NCBI GenBank assembly: GCA_964579675.1
Contig: CAZOIA010000040.1
Coordinates: 1 to 32,679, forward strand
Length of the DNA: 32,679 bases
Direction of reading: 5' to 3'
Source of the DNA: CAZOIA01 sp964579675
Lineage (GTDB): Bacteria; Planctomycetota; Phycisphaerae; UBA1845; PWPN01
Under the pieces are notes generated by a model. The model made no database searches. It was given only the letters and a program-made list of their open reading frames with translations, and had not been told where the DNA came from. Below are positions 25,649 to 32,679 of this stretch, one piece after another (the stretch's first letter is position 1; every line of letters starts with the position of its first letter). A program made the position numbers and the translations under genes.

Positions 25649-27123
25649 GGCCCACCTCGCCCGGAGAAGGATGAGAGCTTCTCGACGCCAACCAGTTCCG
25701 CCGTGATGGTGAATCCTCCACCCTTTCCCGGTTCGGTGCGCCCGGTCTGGACCTCGGCGAACCGATCGTTCTTTCGCAAGGCCTCCGCCAGGGCGAAGCT
25801 GGTCTTCAAATCGCCCGCCGTCCCCTTGATAATCAGTCCCCTCTCACGCGACAGTCTGATCGACGAAATCACCATGCTCTCGGGGATCGGCGAGCATAGA
25901 TCTGCCACAATCCCCTCAACGTCGATGCGATACCTCTGGAGCTGCTGCATCGCGCGGATCTTGGGCCCGAGGGTGGCCATGGCCGACCTGGCCTGGTCCT
26001 GAGCATCCAGGAGCCGGTCCATCTTCCGTGTTTCCCAGGCGAGGGCCCCGACGTGGATGACAGCGGCCAGGATCACACCGGCGCCGGCAACCGCGGTCCA
26101 TCGCCACGGGCGAGCGAGTATTCGTTCGATGCGCTGCCGGCGGGGAGTGGCCGCCTCCTCCGGTTGACCGGCCAGCCGGATCATGTCGCCGCGCTCGAAC
26201 AGCCCCGCAAGGGCAAGCCCGATAGCCGGTCCGAACCGGGCGAGCCGGTCGGTGCTGATTCGCCCGCCGCCCGCCTCGATGAGGTCATCGGCCGGTTCAA
26301 CGGGTTTTACCATGATCCCCATCGTCTCCGCCAGCACCTGGCGGGCATCGGCCATCTCCTCTGGCGCGCACCACAGCACCCGCTCAAGGCTGTGCACCGG
26401 CTGATCCGCATCAATCCACTGGCGGCACTGAAGGCACGCGCGTTCGAGCTGGTCCGGCTCCACGTGCACTCGCCGCACCGACCGGACGACGCCGGCGATC
26501 AGCACGGCGATCACCCACTCGGCATCGGTCGCCAGGATGAGGGCCTCCGTACCGCTCGCCTCGCCAAGCTGGAGTCCGTGGCGACACAGCGCGGCCAGGG
26601 CCTCAGCCTCCGTGGTCAGTGCGTCGATCTGGAATCCCGCTGCCGACAGCGAGGACATGTGCCGGCCAACCCGATCGTTGCGGGCCGCCTGGGCCAGAAC
26701 CCACGTCCCGAACTCCCGGGATGAAGCCGGCCCGGCACGACGGTACCCCCAAACCACTTGATCGATCGGGACGGGCAGGTCCGACTCCAGCCGATGGGCG
26801 ACCATCTGCCGACAGCGGGCGTCATCGGCCTCAGGGAAGGTCCAGCACCGGGTCATCACGTCCGGGGCCGGCATGGAGGCAACGCACTCCGCAGACCCGG
26901 CCGTCAAGGTACCCCGCGCTCGCTTTGCCCCGGGCCCGGGGGATGTTTGACCTTGTCCCTCCGGAGCGGAGCCCGGCCCACCGGCGTCGGCCTGCGCTGC
27001 CCCGCTCGGCAGCGACGCAGTCTCCAGGGCAAGGATCTCGATCCGCCCGGCCACGCGACGCAGCCTCGCCTGTCGCAACGCCGATCCACAACTGTGCAAT
27101 CCAATCACTGTCGGCTCGCCCAT
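25639..27123 (-). CDS. GspL-like platform protein: PilM-like actin-fold part joined to a PilN-like part
   Basis: The 494-residue protein starts with a ribonuclease-H/actin-like cytoplasmic region (about 1-330) containing MGEPTVIGLH and RLESDLPVPIDQVVWGYRR, as in PilM and GspL. A membrane helix lies at about 340-362, followed by a coiled segment and a PilN/GspL-type periplasmic domain (about 405-480) with SSIRLSRERGLIIKGTA and SFALAEALRKNDRFAEVQ. It therefore combines what type IV pilus systems split into PilM and PilN. A Gly/Pro-rich insert at about 40-70 interrupts the first domain. The ATG at 27123 has a GAAGGGA site. The role is to couple the GspE ATPase to the inner-membrane platform. Confidence 0.75.
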   Translation of the reverse strand: MGEPTVIGLHSCGSALRQARLRRVAGRIEILALETASLPSGAAQADAGGPGSAPEGQGQTSPGPGAKRARGTLTAGSAECVASMPAPDVMTRCWTFPEADDARCRQMVAHRLESDLPVPIDQVVWGYRRAGPASSREFGTWVLAQAARNDRVGRHMSSLSAAGFQIDALTTEAEALAALCRHGLQLGEASGTEALILATDAEWVIAVLIAGVVRSVRRVHVEPDQLERACLQCRQWIDADQPVHSLERVLWCAPEEMADARQVLAETMGIMVKPVEPADDLIEAGGGRISTDRLARFGPAIGLALAGLFERGDMIRLAGQPEEAATPRRQRIERILARPWRWTAVAGAGVILAAVIHVGALAWETRKMDRLLDAQDQARSAMATLGPKIRAMQQLQRYRIDVEGIVADLCSPIPESMVISSIRLSRERGLIIKGTAGDLKTSFALAEALRKNDRFAEVQTGRTEPGKGGGFTITAELVGVEKLSSFSGRGGPWR

Positions 27124-27173
27124 GGGCCTATCCCTTCACAGATCCACCACGCAGGTACCGAGAAGACACGAGA

Positions 27174-27202
27174 ACGCGCTCCCCTTCGGGTCGCGGCTAA
27201 AC
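27174..27202. repeat. 29-base repeat, copy 1 of 3
   Basis: ACGCGCTCCCCTTCGGGTCG followed by CGGCTAAAC lies between gspK and the GspL-like gene. Copies 1 and 2 match over 32 bases (27171-27202 and 27231-27262). In the sense of the operon mRNA the repeat can fold with CCC-GAA-GGG inside CGCG arms. Confidence 0.85.
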
Positions 27203-27233
27203 GCCTCCCTGTCCACCCCCGTGAACTTCTAGA

Positions 27234-27262
27234 ACGCGCTCCCCTTCGGGTCGCGGCTAAAC
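27234..27262. repeat. 29-base repeat, copy 2 of 3
   Basis: Exact copy of the 29-base unit, 60 bases after copy 1 in the same orientation, within the 191-base spacer between gspK and the GspL-like gene. Confidence 0.85.
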
Positions 27263-27314
27263 ATCTTCTCGCTTATCACTTCTGACTTCCAACTCCCAAC
27301 CTCTCCTCTTCTCT

Positions 27315-28694
27315 TCATGGGGATGATTCGGACCAGTACAGGACTCGCGGGACCTCGCCGCCTCGGTCCACCACGCACTCGATCGTCGCCTGCGCCAGTC
27401 CCGACGACGCCTGACCGTTGCTCAGAATGCGGAATACGTTCGACCGCACCGTGACCAGGCCTTCGAGCTTGGCAAACTTGTCCTTCGTCATCCCGGCCAC
27501 GTCCAGCAGATCGCCGATTGACCCGAATCCCCCGCGGTTGGCGCGGGGCTGAAGAACCGCCTCCGCCAACTCCTGATCAACCTCCGGCAGCGTCTCCAGA
27601 ACCTCTCGTGGGGCGGTGTTGATGTTGATCCGGCCCGGCAGCATATCGTTATCGCTCAGCGTGATGTCGTCCACGATCCGCTTGAAGATATCCAGCGTGA
27701 CCGGTTGATCCTTCTCGTCGTCGTTGCGGGGGTTGAGGTCCACCTCCTCCGATGGGCCGCGCCCGGTGCTGGCGTCTCGCTCCACGTCCAACAGGTCCAC
27801 CAGATGCTTGAACTCACCCTTCTCGCGGGCCTTGACGATCGACTGTGCCGCCCAAGTCTCCAGGCCCAATCGCTGACTCAGCGTACCGGCGTCGGCACTG
27901 TTGATATTGACCCGTTTCAGCCCGAGGGCGTTCTCGTTCTTCTCATACGAATAGGTGGTCAGGTACGCCAACCAGCCGCGATCAAGCCGGCCGTCCGCGT
28001 TGTCGTAGGGCGGGCTGGTGTCGCCGTCGTCTTCGTTCGGATCCAACAGCCCATTGGCGTTCGCGTCTTCGCCGCACAGCAGTTCCGGCGTCACGTCCCG
28101 GACCAGGAGCAACTCGCGCACGGTTCGCAACGGGCCGTTGCGGATCGTGTAAGGGTGTGCCAGCCCGAGGTAGTAGCTCCGTTCAATCCCGGCCGGCTGG
28201 GGTTCTTCGTCACCATCCCGCCAGTCGATGACGGCAGCGGCGATCGGCTCGGTCATCTCCGGCAGCGCCATCAGTTGATCGCGCGAGGCGGCGTTCACGT
28301 TGAGTTTGCCGCTTTCGTCGCTGGCCCCGTACCAGACCATGGGCAGCGCGTCGTGGCTGCCGTGCGTCACGCTGAACGTGCCACCCGTCAACGGCACCTC
28401 CTGCATGGTGGGCGCATCGTCGCACCATAGATCGCTGAGGGTATCCACGTCCGACAAGTCATCCGTGACGGCGGCCATCGACCGCTCGACACCGGCCCGG
28501 GCCAACACGTGGGCGGTGAGCCGATCCCTTTGGAGGTTCGAGATCGCCAGGTCCTGGCGAATCGTGAAGGTCAATCCTCCGGCCAGAAGCGACAGCAGGG
28601 CAATCGCCCACAACACGAGGATGAGCGCTGCCCCGGGCCGCCTCCGCCAGCCCATTTGCTGCTTCGCGCGCTCGCTCGGCCTGACTGCGCTCAT
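27315..28694 (-). CDS. gspK: Type II secretion minor pseudopilin GspK
   Basis: GspK caps the pseudopilus tip. I take the ATG at 28694, which shares one base with the gspJ stop (TGATG), giving 459 residues; longer upstream frames only read through gspJ. The prepilin-like start has RRRPG followed by AALILVLWAIALLSLL and lacks Glu5, as expected for GspK. The body has two helix-hairpin-helix-like modules: KLNVNAASRDQLMALPEM and RININTAPREVLETLPEV, plus VNINSADAGTLSQRLG. A canonical EF-hand loop (DANANGLLDPNE, residues 210-221) lies in the middle. GspK of enterotoxigenic E. coli also binds calcium. The gene is followed by a 191-base spacer with two repeats. Confidence 0.9.
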   Translation of the reverse strand: MSAVRPSERAKQQMGWRRRPGAALILVLWAIALLSLLAGGLTFTIRQDLAISNLQRDRLTAHVLARAGVERSMAAVTDDLSDVDTLSDLWCDDAPTMQEVPLTGGTFSVTHGSHDALPMVWYGASDESGKLNVNAASRDQLMALPEMTEPIAAAVIDWRDGDEEPQPAGIERSYYLGLAHPYTIRNGPLRTVRELLLVRDVTPELLCGEDANANGLLDPNEDDGDTSPPYDNADGRLDRGWLAYLTTYSYEKNENALGLKRVNINSADAGTLSQRLGLETWAAQSIVKAREKGEFKHLVDLLDVERDASTGRGPSEEVDLNPRNDDEKDQPVTLDIFKRIVDDITLSDNDMLPGRININTAPREVLETLPEVDQELAEAVLQPRANRGGFGSIGDLLDVAGMTKDKFAKLEGLVTVRSNVFRILSNGQASSGLAQATIECVVDRGGEVPRVLYWSESSP

Positions 28695-29440
28695 CACGTC
28701 GGGCCTCCGGGTCTGCCCTCGCTGGAGGATTCCTCCGTCTGCTCGGCAGGCGGCTGGTACACGCCGATCGCGACCACGGTTGACAGCACGGTCACATCCG
28801 GTCCCGCCCGCGCGGACGCCGGCTCGCGGTCGGCGGCGGCGACGGTGACCCGCACCGCATCCGGCGGCCCGGGCTCGAGCGCCGACCAATCGTTCATCCA
28901 CCGCTCGCCCGAAAGATACTCGAACGAAAGCCCCACGATACCCTCTGCCACCACGGTCACCAGTCCGCCGTCCTCGGGATACTCGTCGAGAGCGTGGTCC
29001 TTGCGGCACATCAGAGCCGGCAGCTCCGCTCCCGGGGGGCGGGCCAGGGAGAAGCTCACCTCGTACTGGTCCGACTCCGCTCCGTCGGGGCGGCATCGAC
29101 GATCACTGATCACCAGCAGGTCGATGCGGTCAGTGCCCTGGCTGCCCGCACCGCTCTGGCCGACCAGAACCGGCTCTCTGCGGGTCGGGTCAGGATCGCG
29201 GCGGACGTTGCGCAGGGCGGCCACTACCGTCTCCATCGCTCGCCGGGCCGCCGCCTGCCGCTCCACCCGGCGGTCCACCGATTCCCGGGAACGGGACAGA
29301 GCACGCGTCGCACTGACAACCGACACCACAAGCAGCGAGCCGATCGTCAATGCGACCAGCATCTCGACGAGCGTAAACCCGCACCGCCGGCCCGGCTTGC
29401 TGAGATGCCCTGTCTGGAATGTAACCGGTTCTGATTGCAT
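28694..29440 (-). CDS. gspJ: Type II secretion minor pseudopilin GspJ
   Basis: The protein has 248 residues. The prepilin peptidase site is RRCG-FTLVEM (cleavage after Gly21) followed by an apolar helix. The rest is a large globular domain with FEYLSGERWMNDWSALEPGPPDAVRVTV, here shortened to its ends: a GspJ/PilW-type strand pattern. Position between gspI and gspK, and the one-base overlap with gspK, support the assignment. GspJ joins GspI and GspK in the tip complex that starts pseudopilus assembly. The start ATG lies 7 bases after the gspI stop. Confidence 0.85.
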   Translation of the reverse strand: MQSEPVTFQTGHLSKPGRRCGFTLVEMLVALTIGSLLVVSVVSATRALSRSRESVDRRVERQAAARRAMETVVAALRNVRRDPDPTRREPVLVGQSGAGSQGTDRIDLLVISDRRCRPDGAESDQYEVSFSLARPPGAELPALMCRKDHALDEYPEDGGLVTVVAEGIVGLSFEYLSGERWMNDWSALEPGPPDAVRVTVAAADREPASARAGPDVTVLSTVVAIGVYQPPAEQTEESSSEGRPGGPT

Positions 29441-29447
29441 TCGGTTC

Positions 29448-29972
29448 TCAATCGGCGGGCGGGCGGTTTGCCTCGACCGGGCTCTCGCGCTCGTCCTGCC
29501 CGGCGGCCGTCATTGCCGCAGCCTCGTAGTCATTCAGCAACGTCTCCAGCTCAACCTCCCCACCTCCGCCGGGTCCCAGCCAACTCACTTCAGCCTTGAC
29601 GTCGAAAAGCTCGCCTTCGGTCATCGCCTCAATCTGGACGGACCACTCGAAGGCCACATTGCCGCGGGTCTCCGTTCCCCGCGACGGTTCCGCCAACGAC
29701 CAGAAGCGCGGGCCGACGACCTCGATTGCCGCCAACTTCTCTTGGGCCAGGTACAGCGCCGCCATCCGCTGCTCGGATCGCTGCTGGTTTCGCATGCCAA
29801 GCGTGGCGGAGAAGATCAGACCCGCCACCCCTACGCCCAGGAGCACGGACGCGACCAGAACCTCGACCAGGGTCATGCCACGACGCGAGGAGGTCCGCCG
29901 GCACGCAGACCCGCCGGTTTGACCGGTTTCTTCGTGGTCTCGTTCTTTCGTGCTTTCGCAATGAATCTGCAA
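29448..29972 (-). CDS. gspI: Type II secretion minor pseudopilin GspI-like protein
   Basis: The mature protein begins at MTLVEVLVASVLLGVGVAGL after an RRG cleavage site. A start must lie upstream; I choose the TTG at 29972, which has GGAG five bases before it and gives a 32-residue leader and 174 residues in all. An upstream ATG at 30059 would need translation of the 29-base repeat. The leader itself (CESTKERDHEETG) is encoded by dispersed-repeat-like sequence, so the native start may have been replaced. The body has QRSEQRMAALYLAQEKLAAIEV, a GspI/PilV-like pattern. Order and spacing with gspH and gspJ support the call. Confidence 0.75.
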   Translation of the reverse strand: MQIHCESTKERDHEETGQTGGSACRRTSSRRGMTLVEVLVASVLLGVGVAGLIFSATLGMRNQQRSEQRMAALYLAQEKLAAIEVVGPRFWSLAEPSRGTETRGNVAFEWSVQIEAMTEGELFDVKAEVSWLGPGGGGEVELETLLNDYEAAAMTAAGQDERESPVEANRPPAD

Positions 29973-29992
29973 TGGCGCTCCGAATTCGAGAA

Positions 29993-30021
29993 ACGCGCTC
30001 CCCTTCGGGTCGCGGCTAAAC
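29993..30021. repeat. 29-base repeat, copy 3 of 3
   Basis: Exact copy of the 29-base unit seen at 27174 and 27234, placed between gspH and gspI in the same orientation. It sits just upstream of the chosen gspI start. Confidence 0.85.
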
Positions 30022-30103
30022 GCGCTGGTCCTGGCGGTCATGCTTCCTCGCATTCGCACGTGCTCACGTTATCACTCGGTGCCTCTGCGGCGGACACTGC
30101 ACG

Positions 30104-30667
30104 TCAGTCCCCCAGGTCGTACTGGTCCGGCATAAAGGGGTGCGTGTCCGCGTCGCCGAGGACAACCTGGCCGTTGTGGGGACGCACCACAATGCTGTAC
30201 TCGTCGGCGTCGCTGGACAGCCGGATGAACGCCCCACTGCTGGTGCCGTCGGGCAGGAACTCGAGACGTTGCACCCCGACGCTCATTCCCGAGCCGGTCG
30301 GGGTCTGATACTCAGAGACCCTGACGGTGGCGGGCCAGCGACCTTGTTTCAGCCAGGAAGCCTGCACGGCCTGCATTCGGCCGCCGGACGCTTGACTCGA
30401 TAGCACGGTCACGCTGTAAGCGCCGCGGTCCAGGTCGATCTCGATGGCGGCGGTCTTCCGGGTCGAGACGGCCAGCTCTCGCACCGTCCGCGCGGTGTGA
30501 GCGAAGCGTGCCGCCGCCTCGCGAAGTTCCTGCCCCTCGATCGACCTGCCCATGCGCGGCACGATCAGGCCCGCCGCCACCGCCAAGATCACGAGGACCA
30601 CGAGCACCTCGATCATTGTGAAGGCGCTGTACCTTTGCCCGGCGTGCCCGAATTGACCTTTCCGCAC
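30104..30667 (-). CDS. gspH: Type II secretion pseudopilin GspH-like protein
   Basis: A GTG at 30667 with a strong GAGGAGGA site gives 187 residues. The longer frame from 30718 has no ribosome-binding site. The leader ends RYSA and the mature part starts FTMIEVLVVLVILAVAAGL, so the residue before cleavage is Ala15, not the usual Gly. Next come LREAAARFAHTARTVRELA and a small beta domain, as in GspH/FimT. The order gspG, gspH, gspI fits. The gene lies 69 bases after gspG and is followed by a 131-base gap that holds repeat copy 3. Confidence 0.85.
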   Translation of the reverse strand: MRKGQFGHAGQRYSAFTMIEVLVVLVILAVAAGLIVPRMGRSIEGQELREAAARFAHTARTVRELAVSTRKTAAIEIDLDRGAYSVTVLSSQASGGRMQAVQASWLKQGRWPATVRVSEYQTPTGSGMSVGVQRLEFLPDGTSSGAFIRLSSDADEYSIVVRPHNGQVVLGDADTHPFMPDQYDLGD

Positions 30668-30736
30668 AGATTCCTCCTCAATCAGGCTGGTTCGGCCGAC
30701 GCAAGGATTGACTGCCACGGAAACCGCGCGCGGGTA

Positions 30737-31183
30737 TTACATCCAGTTACCGATGTCGGCATTCTCGCCTTCGCCACCTTCCTGCCCATCCGCGCCGAGT
30801 GTGAAGAGGTCGAAGTCATCATTGTACCGCCCGGGATACAGGTAGCGGAACTCCGCATCCCACGGATCCAGGACGTCCTTTCGCTTCGCGACGTAGGGCC
30901 CTTTCCATTTCTCGCTCACGTCGGACGGCGGTTCGAGCAAGGCCCGCAGGCCTTCCTGGCTGGTCGGGAGCCGCCCGCAATCGATCTGAAACTCGATGAT
31001 CTTGGCCTCCAGGGTGGCGATATTCTGTCTGGCCACCACCTGGCGCGTGGCACCGATGCGCCAGAAGAAGCGCGGCACGATCAGCGCGGCCAGGATGCCG
31101 ATGATCGTCGCCACGACGATGAACTCGATCAGGGTGAATGCGCCGCGTTTGGGTTTCGAAGGTTTGAATCGGTGTCTTGGCAT
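30737..31183 (-). CDS. gspG: Type II secretion major pseudopilin GspG
   Basis: GspG is the main subunit of the pseudopilus. The ATG at 31183 has GAGGAGAAGG directly upstream and gives 148 residues. The leader (MPRHRFKPSKPKRGA) is followed by FTLIEFIVVATIIGILAAL with Glu5. The residue before cleavage is Ala15. The mature part has the GspG-typical LPTSQEGLRALLEPP, DPWDAEFRYLYPG and the calcium-loop C-terminus FTLGADGQEGGEGENADIG. The family call is firm. It starts 14 bases after the gspF stop. Confidence 0.96.
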   Translation of the reverse strand: MPRHRFKPSKPKRGAFTLIEFIVVATIIGILAALIVPRFFWRIGATRQVVARQNIATLEAKIIEFQIDCGRLPTSQEGLRALLEPPSDVSEKWKGPYVAKRKDVLDPWDAEFRYLYPGRYNDDFDLFTLGADGQEGGEGENADIGNWM

Positions 31184-31197
31184 GACCTTCTCCTCAA

Positions 31198-32433
31198 TCA
31201 ACCGCCCAGTGCTCCCACACCGGTCGTCTGGAACTCTACGATCGCCAGTACCAGCCCCGCGACGATGAACCCGATAATGCACGCCAGCAGGAGAATCATC
31301 ACCACCGGCAGCACGCCGACGAACCGGTCGAGAGTCACGCGGGCCTCGGATTCGTGTACCCTGGCCGCCCGCAGCAGCATCTCTCCCAGCCGGCCGGTGC
31401 TCTCGCCAACCCGCACCATCTGCACCAGCAGAGGCGGGAACAGCCCGCAGCGCTGCAGCGGCCGGGCGATCGACTCACCCGCCTGGATCGACTCGGCCAG
31501 CTCGTCCGCCGCCGCTCGCATCACCACGTTCTGAATGGTGTCCCGGGCAACGGCCAACGCCTCGGTGATCGACACGCCCCCGTGGGTGAGCATGCCCAGG
31601 CTTCTCGCGAACCGGGACGCCTCGAGCTGGCGAGTCAGCCGGCCGAGAATAGGTATCCGCAGCTTTGCCGCATCCCACATCGGCCGGCCCGCGCCGCGAA
31701 GAAACACCTGCCGCCAGCCGAACGCCGCCGCGGCAATCAGCCCGATCAGCAACCACCAGTAGCGGCTGAAGAAACCACTCACCCGCAGCAGCACCCGGGT
31801 CGGCCAGGGCAACATGAACGTCTCCACTCCGATCGTATCAATGATCCGCGGAACGATGACGCTCACAATGATGACCACCGACACGATGCCCAGCAGCAGG
31901 ACGATGGAGGGGTAAATGGATGCGGTCTTTACCCGGTCGCGCAGTTCGGTCTGGCCCTCCAGGCTATCGGCCAGTTGGGCCAGAACGGTATCCAGCATGC
32001 CGCCGGTTTCGCCGACCTTCACGAGACGGACGTACATGGGGCTGAAGACCCGGGGATGCTCGGCCAGGGCTTCGGAGAAACTCACCCCTTCTTGGACGCG
32101 GTGGCGGAGCTGCTTCAGCAACTCCCGCGAGGCGGTGTGGTCCAGCTCCTCGCGCATCACATCCAGGGCGGACATCAGCGGCAATCCCGCCTCAAGCGCG
32201 GTGGCCAGTTGTCGCGTCAAAGCCGAGAGCTGCTTGGGCCTGACCCGGAGCCGGCGCCCCCTTGCCTTCTGTCCGAACGATCGGCTGATTCTTGACGCGC
32301 TTTGACAGATGTCCGTAACGCACAGGCCGCGGGAAACCAGCTCGCGCACAATGTCCGCCCGGTTGTCCGCGTCCAGTTCGCCGGTGACGTCCTGGCCGCT
32401 CAGGTTGAGCGCTTTGTAGGTGAAGCTCGGCAT
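31198..32433 (-). CDS. gspF: Type II secretion inner-membrane platform protein GspF
   Basis: The 411-residue protein has the normal length and layout: an N-terminal PSFTYKALN and QLSALTRQLATALEAGLPL, two homologous cytoplasmic domains, and three membrane helices (IVLLLGIVSVVIIVSVIVP, WWLLIGLIAAAAFGW and a C-terminal ILLLACIIGFIVAGLVLAI). The repeated motif VRLVKVGETGGMLD and VQMVRVGESTGRLGEML marks the two domains. GspF contacts GspE, GspL and GspM. The ATG at 32433 follows the gspE stop by 6 bases. Confidence 0.96.
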   Translation of the reverse strand: MPSFTYKALNLSGQDVTGELDADNRADIVRELVSRGLCVTDICQSASRISRSFGQKARGRRLRVRPKQLSALTRQLATALEAGLPLMSALDVMREELDHTASRELLKQLRHRVQEGVSFSEALAEHPRVFSPMYVRLVKVGETGGMLDTVLAQLADSLEGQTELRDRVKTASIYPSIVLLLGIVSVVIIVSVIVPRIIDTIGVETFMLPWPTRVLLRVSGFFSRYWWLLIGLIAAAAFGWRQVFLRGAGRPMWDAAKLRIPILGRLTRQLEASRFARSLGMLTHGGVSITEALAVARDTIQNVVMRAAADELAESIQAGESIARPLQRCGLFPPLLVQMVRVGESTGRLGEMLLRAARVHESEARVTLDRFVGVLPVVMILLLACIIGFIVAGLVLAIVEFQTTGVGALGG

Positions 32434-32439
32434 GCAGGT

Positions 32440-32679
32440 TTAGGTCTTCGACGCCAGGGGGGAGCCGTTCTCCTGGGTGTCCTGCGTGACCCGCCAGACC
32501 TCTTCCAGCGAGGTGACGCCTGCGAGCACCTTACGATACCCTTCCTGCCTCATACTCACAAATCCGGGGCCGACGGCTTGTCGGATCTGGCTGCTGGAGG
32601 GCCGGTTCATGATCTGTTCGCGCACGGCGTCCGTCACGCGAATCATCTCGAAGATCCCCACCCGGCCGCGGTAGCCCGT
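32440..32679 (-). CDS. gspE: C-terminal end of the type II secretion ATPase GspE (partial)
   Basis: Eighty codons at the right edge read TGYRGRVGIFEMI, then REQIMNRPSSSQIRQAV and MRQEGYRKVLAGVTSLEEVWRV. This matches the last part of GspE/PilB secretion ATPases, where TGYxGRxGIFE follows the zinc-binding region and GxTSLEEVxRVT is near the end. The Walker motifs and the start lie outside the window. It is the most upstream visible gene of the operon. Confidence 0.92.
   Translation of the reverse strand, partial: TGYRGRVGIFEMIRVTDAVREQIMNRPSSSQIRQAVGPGFVSMRQEGYRKVLAGVTSLEEVWRVTQDTQENGSPLASKT

Noticed and set aside
28509..31534. Long plus-strand frames (599 and 345 codons) opposite the pseudopilin genes
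   Set aside because: They run antisense through gspJ, gspI, gspH and gspG, all of which have clear prepilin motifs.

Overview
The window looks like a high-GC chromosomal contig from a Planctomycetota bacterium, most likely of the Phycisphaerae type and probably a metagenome-assembled genome. The grounds are the protein families and their style: a CotH/lamin-tail surface protein and a second surface protein that both end in dockerin-like calcium loops, a PEP-CTERM protein, an H-X9-DG pseudopilin, TAT-exported Gfo/Idh/MocA and ApbE proteins, a UxaE-type epimerase, and several high-copy intergenic repeats of a kind common in that phylum. This placement is inference from gene content; there is no rRNA or marker gene in the window. 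Two runs of N (100 and 10 bases) are scaffold gaps, and both fall inside genes.

Left part (1-14127). A very large secreted CotH-family protein enters from the left edge and is interrupted by a gap that is really a contig overlap. It is followed by a coupled pair, apbE and a DoxX-like membrane protein with a huge soluble insertion, then a TAT-exported Gfo/Idh/MocA oxidoreductase. Convergent to these is a UxaE-type tagaturonate epimerase carrying an in-frame 111-base inverted-repeat element, then rsfS and a receiver-XRE regulator on the same strand. On the plus strand follow an ASCH-domain protein, a NagB-like sugar-phosphate isomerase (broken only by the 10-N gap) and an enolase-superfamily enzyme. 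The theme is sugar and sugar-acid catabolism plus redox cofactor attachment.

Middle (14128-17318). This is the most interesting region. A promoter leads into a clear cobalamin riboswitch (14272-14525) and an intrinsic terminator (14645-14682). Behind them lie three exported proteins: a PEP-CTERM protein, a surface protein with a C-terminal dockerin-like four-cysteine module, and an H-X9-DG pseudopilin. No classical B12 synthesis or TonB transport gene is visible. I propose that this is a B12-repressed cell-surface system, perhaps for corrinoid capture. A 431-base repeat-bearing spacer and a sigma-54 activator with a degenerate receiver domain follow.

Right part (19290-32679, all minus strand). 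This is a nearly complete type II secretion operon read from the right edge: gspE (partial), gspF, gspG, gspH, gspI, gspJ, gspK, a GspL/PilM-PilN-like protein, a GspM/PilO-like protein, a GspC-like protein and gspD. Two putative lipoproteins follow, one a TolB-like propeller. The secretin is unusually long because it has about six N1-type modules. GspK carries a canonical EF-hand loop. Repeats sit at two intercistronic junctions of this operon. The secretion machine could export the surface proteins seen on the left, but nothing in the sequence proves that link.
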